NCBI GenBank assembly: GCA_024195265.1
Contig: JAJLRJ010000007.1
Coordinates: forward strand, 33,289,242 to 33,353,241
Reading direction: 5' to 3'
Origin: Dendrophyllia cribrosa
Lineage: Eukaryota > Cnidaria > Anthozoa > Scleractinia > Dendrophylliidae
Length of the DNA: 64,000 bases
The notes beneath the pieces were generated by a model, which made no database searches, was not told the DNA's origin, and worked only from the letters and a program-made list of their open reading frames with translations. Below, in pieces: positions 57,674-64,000 of the stretch. The position numbers were made by a program, and so were the translations under genes. The first letter of the stretch is position 1. Each line of letters starts with the position of its first letter.

Positions 57674-58780
57674 TTATATGCTTATATATTTATTGTATAA
57701 TTTCTCATGCATTGTTCTGTCAATAGCCCCTATTTTCAATAATTCATCATTGATTTGTGATAAGTCATTTCGCAACACTGGACTATTGTTTCCAGCTACC
57801 ATTGAACCAATTATTATTTTCATGCGATCAGCCAATTGCTTTGGATCTTGATAATACATAACACTTGATCCAATCATTCTAGACTTACCAGATGATTTGT
57901 GTGGCCCAATATTACTGAGCATATTAAGATCGTTAAAAATCTTTACAGCATTCAGACTGTAGTTTGTTTTGGGATTATATCTTTTAGTTAGCATATTTAT
58001 GAGTGATTTATCAGCATCAGCTTCATAAACCAATTTACCACCATGATATGCATTCAGCTTCATTTCATTCATCAATTTTGAGACATCAATAAGAAGGCCA
58101 CCATATTGATTACCATTTATTTTGAAAGCATTTCTTTTTGGCTGTTTATATATTCGAATACCCTCACCTTTTTGTCTATACTCAAACGACTTTAATACGT
58201 CTGAGATCGTCTCCCTATATTTTCGAAGAACGCCTATTTCATTATCATATTCCGCCTTAACTTCTCCACTCTTGCCCTTTTTATTTCTGCCCAAGTCCAT
58301 TGCTAATTCGGCAGATTTTTTCTTTTCTTCCAATAATTTTTGGGGAGTCAACGATAATAATTGTGAGGGCTTTGTCAAATTGTTTTTGTTTAAAACAATT
58401 TTATCATCTTTATTAAATCGGTTATCAATCTTCAAATATGTCGGATCTTCTCTTGATTTTTGTTCTGGTTGGTAATCTATTTGGGGTAGCTCATGTTGTA
58501 ATGTTATTATGTCTTTATTCGATTCAATTATATCCTGAAATCCCTTTGTTAAAGCTAATTGATTTCCCCGTAGTTGTTCAATTAGTTGATCCTGTTTCTC
58601 ATCTGTTTTTTTCTGTTTTTCAATCAATGGCTCTCGTAATGTCTTAAAATAATCACTCATTACAATATCACGCCCTCCTTCCTTATTTTTTATTTCATTT
58701 TTTGATTCAGTAACTGCTTTGACAATTGTATAGCTATCATATTCTGAATCAGCATATCTTTTAATTCTGTCAATATTCAT
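57674..58780 (-). CDS. Conserved Polinton protein, unknown (Polinton B)
   Basis: A 368-aa protein from MNIDRIKRYADSEYDSY. The N-terminal half is charged and helical; the C-terminal domain (KIIIGSMVAGNNSPVLRNDL, then MHEKLYNKYISI) matches 22087-23118 of Polinton A. No PPxY motif was seen here. It sits immediately before the penton gene in both elements. Confidence 0.75.
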   Translation of the reverse strand: MNIDRIKRYADSEYDSYTIVKAVTESKNEIKNKEGGRDIVMSDYFKTLREPLIEKQKKTDEKQDQLIEQLRGNQLALTKGFQDIIESNKDIITLQHELPQIDYQPEQKSREDPTYLKIDNRFNKDDKIVLNKNNLTKPSQLLSLTPQKLLEEKKKSAELAMDLGRNKKGKSGEVKAEYDNEIGVLRKYRETISDVLKSFEYRQKGEGIRIYKQPKRNAFKINGNQYGGLLIDVSKLMNEMKLNAYHGGKLVYEADADKSLINMLTKRYNPKTNYSLNAVKIFNDLNMLSNIGPHKSSGKSRMIGSSVMYYQDPKQLADRMKIIIGSMVAGNNSPVLRNDLSQINDELLKIGAIDRTMHEKLYNKYISI

Positions 58781-58911
58781 TATATAAAATATGTTACATA
58801 ATTTATCTGTCGAAATGACACTTATCTTTAAAAATATGTGTAAAAACAACACTTATATTTATAAATATGTGTGAAAACAACACTTATATTTATTATCTAA
58901 CATATTTGTAT
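58781..58911. promoter_or_regulatory. Divergent intergenic region with direct repeat
   Basis: Two copies of a ~30-bp unit with aatatgtgtaaaaacaacac/ttatatttata lie between the leftward structural genes and the rightward ATPase. Equivalent position to 23119-23213 in Polinton A but a different sequence. Confidence 0.5.
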
Positions 58912-59547
58912 ATGAAAATTCCGAATTACGATACAAATAGAAATGGTGAATCAAAAAAAAGATTAAACAATTTTTTAGACGAAGATTTTAGAATGATTAT
59001 TACAGGACAAAGTCGATGTGGAAAGACAAATGCTCTTATGCATATGTTAAGAACACCACTGATGTATTATGATAAGATATATTTATACACACCAAATCAT
59101 CATCAGGAAAAAATACAAGATCTACAAACATTGATGAATAAAATATCTGATAAGGTTGGTTATCCTGTATTAGAAATTGGATCATCTGATGATATTAAAG
59201 ACACTTCAGAATATCCCAACAACAACCGTAAAATCGTCATTTTTGATGATCTAATTAATGCACCTGATAAAATACAAAATAAAATTGCCAACAACTTCAC
59301 AGATGGACGCCACCATAAGATAAGCCCAATTTATTTAAGCCAGAGTTACTATGATATTCCGCAGAAACTTAGATTAAACTGCAGTCATTTGATGTTGTAC
59401 CCTCCTACTACCAAAAACCATTTGAATCTCATTACCAAAGAAAACTTAATAGACCCTGGTTTGTTCAATAAATTAGGACTCTATGAATTTCTGTTTGTGG
59501 ACAAAGAAAATAAAAGTGTGAAGAAGAATTTTGATGAAGTAATCTAA
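58912..59547 (+). CDS. Genome-packaging ATPase (Polinton B)
   Basis: A 211-aa protein starting MKIPNYDTNRNG. Walker A TGQSRCGKTNAL is variant, with Arg-Cys before GKT. Walker B is KIVIFDDL. IYLSQSYYDIPQKLRLNCSH matches Polinton A. Intact. Confidence 0.92.
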   Translation: MKIPNYDTNRNGESKKRLNNFLDEDFRMIITGQSRCGKTNALMHMLRTPLMYYDKIYLYTPNHHQEKIQDLQTLMNKISDKVGYPVLEIGSSDDIKDTSEYPNNNRKIVIFDDLINAPDKIQNKIANNFTDGRHHKISPIYLSQSYYDIPQKLRLNCSHLMLYPPTTKNHLNLITKENLIDPGLFNKLGLYEFLFVDKENKSVKKNFDEVI

Positions 59548-59565
59548 TGTAATATCATAATATAG

Positions 59566-61642
59566 ATGGGCATATTTAATAACCTTGAGAAATTCACAAA
59601 TATTGACATTTCTGAATATATTAGAATCATTAGCCAAAAAATTCAAGCAAGTAGTGGACTCAAGTTGGATCCAAACAATAACTATGATATGCAGAATAAA
59701 AAGCTTGTCAATCTAAAGGAAGGGGGTAATGACAGAGATGCAATTACCAAGCATCAATTAGATGTTGGATTACTAACTAAACCAGGTAAATATGAAGTAT
59801 TATTGTTGAATGGCGAAAATCACATGACGGGAGATCTTGATTTAAGAGGAAATAAATTAATTCTTCCTGGTGAAATTGATATGGACCGAAAATTGATTAC
59901 AAATATGGATACAGATGAAAACAATGATTTGTCAGCTGTTAATATGATAACTCTTAAAAATCATAATAATAAAAAAGCTAATATTACAGATGCATATATG
60001 AAAAATGAAAGAATAGTATTAACTGATCATTTAGATGCTAATTATCATGCTTTATTAAATGTTCAAGCAGCAGGTGATAATGATGCTTTTCCTTTTTATC
60101 ATGGAAAAACACATTTCATGAACTATGATGGTACACATTATGATGCGAAGAATAAGAAAATCATAAATTTACAAACACCTACAAATAATAAAGATTCAAC
60201 CACTAAAGAATATGTTGATACAAAAATAAATGCTATTCCGCATACTAAAAATATTACATCAAATATTGATCTGAAAGAACTTTATAATGTTGTCAAGTTA
60301 AAACCACAAACATACTTGGATTTAGCTGCAAGTTACAACAATCTTGTTTCATATAACGATGTTAAAAATATATTCTTATCTCGAAAAGAGATGTTGTCGA
60401 TGGAGACGGGCTTAGATATGGCATATAATTTAATTTACAATATAAGAACACCAACAGCAATCGACAATGCTGCTAATAAAGGGTATGTAGATGATGAAGC
60501 TTTATCAGGTGGAACAATGACTGGTACTCTTGATATGGGATCGGAGAAAATCATCGGTCTTCCCGATCCAAAAACATCCAATGAAGCAACATCAAAACAA
60601 TATGTTGATACACAGCTAAATGAGAAGACAGTAGCTCTGGCAGAGGAACTGATTAAAACAGAAGCTGAACTTAAAAAATATGTCAATGAATCGCATATAT
60701 CGTCAACCTCCCACTTGAAGGATGAATTCCGGTATTTGATGGAGGATGTGGATGAATCCAGCTCTGAACATAATATAACAGTGACTGGAATAACTGATTT
60801 TTCAAGTTCTCCACATCATTTCAATAAGAAGGCGTATGATTTGAAAATAACAAAAGATGTTTTCAATGAATACTCTGGGAGACTTGGTTTCAACATGTTA
60901 AAACTTCCAGAAGGAGAATATACGATTTGTATTGAATTCTTTCCCGCTTCCATGACGGGTGTGAGCGTTGACGTTGTGAGCACAAGCCTGAATATCAATC
61001 AACAATCAACAAAAAAATTTGTGAAGTATTCAAGGTCAATTATTCACATGCATAAATGGCAGATTTCTCCACCTGAATTCATTTATCTGGATCTGAAATG
61101 GAAAGGGACAGCTGACGATGTCGTTCAAGGCCCAGCAAAGCTGATTATTTATGGCGTTAAAGGTTCTCAATCAGATGTTGAAAGTTCTGTTTATGATTCT
61201 CCCTTTGTTTATGAAAATAACAAAATGGTGATGGAGACCGATATTGATTTAAATGGATATAAAATATTAAATAGCAAAAGAAAAATATTTTTTTTATGGA
61301 AAATTAGACAAGTCATTGGCGAAGTGGCATATATATTTTGAAGGACAGCGAAACATCATATGTCCTGCAAATCTCACACTGAAAAAATGTTTGATCTATA
61401 TATTAGATCAAAATGATCCAAATTTACAACAAGGTATTTTCAAAATAGTTAGAATTCGAGTTATAAATAACAATACCGTCCATCCATCAAATATGGGGAC
61501 GGGAGGAAAGAATCAAATTATAAATAATATAAATGCAAATATCGATGAAGGCAACATTTTAAACATTAATGCATTTTTAGGCACAGGTGTTGATGCTGCA
61601 TATCAATTCATAACAACTATAATATGTGAAGAAAGAGATTAA
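59566..61642 (+). pseudogene. Fibre-like protein, frameshifted near C-terminus (Polinton B)
   Basis: The first frame (59566-61341) has repeated LDMxxxxIxNLxxP...KxYVD units and a head domain nearly identical to Polinton A over 60541-60780. A T8 run near 61288-61295 shifts the frame; the real C-terminal continuation is in the 61316-61642 frame (KWHIYFEGQRNIICPANLTL), which aligns with ALYIKFNGDDDDLLIPIDCT in Polinton A. There is no collagen-like segment at the N-terminus. Confidence 0.8.
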
Positions 61643-61665
61643 AATAATATAATCAATAAATATAC

Positions 61666-62067
61666 ATGCTGAATATGGAGCAAGCAATTAATTTTTGTAA
61701 TAAATTTTTTACAACCCAAAAAAACCTACATCCGAATACTAAAGATGAAATATTAAAATCGGCTTTAATATATCAATTTTTGTATGTAAACTATTTGAAT
61801 GAGCCAATATCAATGAACCAAATATTAGAAAAACACCCTAACATTGGATTAATAGGACTAAGTTCTTGTACTCTAAATACCAATTACCAATTTTTAATTA
61901 AACATGCTATTTTTCATGATGCATTTGGAAGATTTTATAATGACTATGAAATGGGGCCTGGATACACATATTGCTTCCTTTCAATGCCGAAGAAAATAAA
62001 AAGATCTCCAATAATGGGCCGAATAAGTAGTGTATTATTTTGTCTTCTTTCAAATCCTAAAATATAA
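61666..62067 (+). CDS. Unknown protein (133 aa), Polinton B only
   Basis: An intact AT-rich ORF, MLNMEQAINFCNKFFTTQKN, helical with NEPISMNQILEKHPNIGLIG and a C-terminal SMPKKIKRSPIMGRIS. It lies between the fibre and membrane-protein genes, where Polinton A has only 2 bp, so it is an accessory gene. Not recognised. Confidence 0.55.
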   Translation: MLNMEQAINFCNKFFTTQKNLHPNTKDEILKSALIYQFLYVNYLNEPISMNQILEKHPNIGLIGLSSCTLNTNYQFLIKHAIFHDAFGRFYNDYEMGPGYTYCFLSMPKKIKRSPIMGRISSVLFCLLSNPKI

Positions 62068-62087
62068 TTATCCAAATATATAATATA

Positions 62088-62450
62088 ATGACTAAAACAG
62101 ATATATTCAATTTCAATCATATTGATAAAAACATCAGCCAAGAAAAATTATCTGAAATCAAAGCATTGTATAAATTTTATCATAAACGATTTTGGTGCTA
62201 TAAGAATGCTTTCAAATATTTCAAGAGATTGAATTTAGCTATTAATTTAACATCAGTTTCTTTAATATCCATTGGTACAATAGCTGGTTTAATAACATTA
62301 AACCCTATTATTTTAGGAGTAATTAGTGGTAGTGGTTTATTGATTAAGACATACAGCGAAATTAAAAACTATAAAAGAAAAATAGAAATGTCTAAATTTG
62401 CATACACAACATATGAAAAAGTATTAGTTGATTTACGGTCTTGGCCGTAG
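62088..62450 (+). pseudogene. Membrane-anchored Polinton protein, 3' truncated
   Basis: MTKTDIFNFNHIDKNISQEK and the hydrophobic segment (ISIGTIAGLITLNPIILGVI) match 25662-26186. Similarity stops at VLVDLR (about 62438), then unrelated sequence gives SWP and a stop. It marks the broken right edge of Polinton B. Confidence 0.78.
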
Positions 62451-62711
62451 TCTGCACACTATAACTACAGTCGTACGGATTCCATCCACTGATTCGGAAA
62501 GTTATAACCACATGATCATGACAAGAATCATGGGTTTACCTACGACGGGTGCAAATTATGGGTATCACGATTTAAATTGATTTGAATTGACTTTTTTTAT
62601 TTTGGCTTGTTTGTTTACCTATTCAGATCATGTAACGTTCTATAGAGAATTATTCCTTCATCTTTCCTGGAAGTATGCATTCATATGCATGTGAATATGA
62701 TATAACATTTC
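62451..62711. other. Intergenic sequence, nothing recognised
   Basis: No gene and no Polinton terminal repeat were found. Confidence 0.4.
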
Positions 62712-62715
62712 TTAA

Positions 62716-63062
62716 GGCCCCGCAAACGAGGAAACATTGTTGCGGAAAGCAAACGAAAGAACATTAAACTGGGAAACAAATGCGCGCTGATATATGGGAT
62801 ACGGCACTGCGCATGCTCAATTTATGAAGAGCAGTCCGGAGCAGTCCTCGCGACTCTGTAATCTGGGCAACATTGTTTCCTCGGCGCGCAAACGGGGAAA
62901 CATTTGTTGAAGAAACAAAATGTTTCTGAAAAAAGTCAGAAACATTTTTTGTTTCTCGGAAGCAGAAAATGTTTCCGCAACAAATGTTTCCGGTCCGCGT
63001 AAACGGGGAAACATTTAGGGAAACAACGTTTCCGCAACAACGTTTCCTCGTTTGCGGGGGTC
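62716..63062. mobile_element. MITE with long inverted termini, TTAA flanks
   Basis: It starts ggccccgcaaacgaggaaac and ends gtttcctcgtttgcgggggtc, with TTAA on each side (62712-62715, 63063-63066). Interior cggggaaacattt units are repeated in both orientations. Confidence 0.75.
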
Positions 63063-63066
63063 TTAA

Positions 63067-63178
63067 GAACCAATTCTCTAGAGTATATAACTGTAAATGA
63101 ATAAGCAAACAAAAGAGTCTTTGAATTAATATTGAGTTACGTGCGGATTATACACTCAGTTTTAAAGCATGTATTGTG

Positions 63179-63219
<41 letters not shown>

Positions 63220-63620
63220 TGATATATATATATTATTGTTTGTAAGGGACAGTTTAATCAGCTGCAAAGAGTGTGAAATTGGCAAAAAGAAAAAAAAATG
63301 GTCATATATTAAATATAGCGTTATTAACGTTGATCTCGGAAAAGAAAATATTTATCGATGACACTGATAGAGAAAATCCCAGCTTTAACGTAATGGGGAT
63401 AATATATTGTTTTATAATCTATTTTAATATTCTTATTCTTCCAAATAATAGACCCAGAAATTGGAAGTGTTATCGAAAAAAATCTGCTCTAAAATCAGCC
63501 CACAACTGCAGAAGTTCTTTATAAAATGTGCAGTTAATATCATATTCCTTTACATCGTAATTACACCTAAATAAAAATGTTCCTCCAAAGTCTTTAAGTA
63601 GTAGATGATAAATAAATACC
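63067..63620. other. AT-rich intergenic sequence with (TA)n microsatellite
   Basis: A (ta)n run at about 63180-63212 is followed by a shorter one. No supported gene. Confidence 0.5.
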
Positions 63621-63622
63621 TT

Positions 63623-64000
63623 TCACGGAAATGAACCTTCGGCAAAAAGCCTACCAAGCCAGGCTAATCTCAAAGATTTAATTGAAGTTTCTAAATCTGC
63701 TAATTGTAGACCTCCATACTCTATATTGTTTATTACTGCCAATCGAGCCATTTTATCAGGCCCTTTCCATAAAAAGTTGTAAAAGTTGCTTAATAAATGC
63801 CTCTGGAGTAGGAAAAACTGAGAATGTATACAGCATTTTAGGAAGCAAAAAGGATTTAATAAAAGTAATTTTACCATAGAGTGACAAGCCTCGGTAACTC
63901 CGCAACCATGTCAGCGTCCGGATGTCTTTAAATTTGTTTGTAATTGAATATTTACATCATAGCTGAAAAATATCCCTAGGGCCCTAATACTCTTTCACCA
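63623..64000 (-). pseudogene. LINE ORF2 C-terminal fragment, running off the window
   Basis: Reverse frames give GIFFSYDVNIQLQTNLK, then LLSNFYNFLWKGPDKMARLA, VINNIEYGGLQLADLETSIK and SLRLAWLGRLF, equivalent to the post-RT region of the 3111-6884 ORF2 (FNFIWSGKPPKIKRNTLIG). The frame is interrupted at about 63880-63930. Confidence 0.75.

Larger units (their letters stand above)
48036..62438. mobile_element. Polinton 'B', AT-rich, rearranged and truncated
   Basis: It carries the same gene families as Polinton A, but PolB lies next to the integrase on the left rather than at the right end. The last gene on the right is cut off, the integrase has lost its N-terminal half, and no terminal repeats were found. 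Coding A/T content is visibly higher than in Polinton A and most proteins are only moderately similar, so it is a different lineage. Several frames are broken. Confidence 0.88.

Noticed and set aside
47720..62500. Terminal inverted repeats for Polinton B (tagttatag/ctataacta match)
   Set aside because: Only a 9-bp match with no extension; expected by chance in AT-rich DNA.

Overview
This looks like a repeat-rich, AT-leaning window of an invertebrate nuclear genome, most likely a cnidarian (anthozoan or stony-coral type). The host assignment is an inference from the mix of element families: Tx1/L1-like LINEs, Penelope-like elements, a Ngaro/DIRS-type tyrosine-recombinase retrotransposon, TTAA-flanked MITEs and two Polintons. 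I found no ordinary single-copy host gene. Nearly everything recognisable is a mobile element or a remnant of one.

Layout. (1) 1-8.7 kb: a LINE with both ORFs open (ORF1 1811-2779, ORF2 3111-6884) sits inside an older, reversed LINE fragment with a 14-bp target duplication. Two ~1 kb piggyBac-like MITE copies (TTAA flanks) lie at 622-1632 and 7721-8730. (2) 8.7-14.1 kb: MITEs and broken fragments of a RecQ-like helicase, a possible viral-type cysteine peptidase and Penelope-like elements. (3) 14170-33047: a near-complete 18,878-bp Polinton/Maverick ('Polinton A') with ~2.1 kb terminal inverted repeats and a perfect 6-bp target duplication (AACTGT). (4) 33-39.3 kb: Penelope and LINE fragments, MITEs and tandem repeats. 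(5) 39288-46461: a Ngaro-type element with split direct repeats, a spliced gag containing a minisatellite-filled intron, RT-RNase H and a tyrosine recombinase. (6) 46.9-47.7 kb: a head-to-head Penelope palindrome. (7) about 48036-62438: a second, AT-rich, truncated and rearranged Polinton ('Polinton B'). (8) 62.4-64 kb: a MITE, a TA microsatellite and another LINE fragment.

How the Polinton genes fit together. Each carries double-jelly-roll major capsid, minor capsid (penton-like), a hydrophobic minor-virion-type protein, adenain-like protease, packaging ATPase, a beta-repeat fibre, protein-primed PolB with an embedded endonuclease-VII-like zinc site, and an rve integrase with chromodomain. 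Polinton A also has a parvovirus-type phospholipase A2. This is a full virion-building set as well as a transposon.

The most interesting result concerns expression. In Polinton A the minus-strand ORFs for the DUF5679-like zinc protein, PLA2 and integrase lie in successive -1 frames. Each junction carries a canonical eukaryotic -1 frameshift signal: G_GGA_AAC, 7-nt spacer, 8-bp GC-rich hairpin; then A_AAA_AAC, 6-nt spacer, 11-bp stem plus 6-bp second stem forming an H-type pseudoknot. The protease and the Polinton A integrase have no AUG ahead of their first catalytic residue. Together this suggests a retrovirus-like serial frameshift cassette in a DNA transposon/virus, which I do not know to have been described. 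Other notable points are a gene duplicated inside the terminal repeats, a palindromic terminus within each repeat, a mirrored 15-bp start-codon palindrome between PolB and an HTH gene, and a nearly identical fibre segment shared by the two otherwise divergent Polintons.
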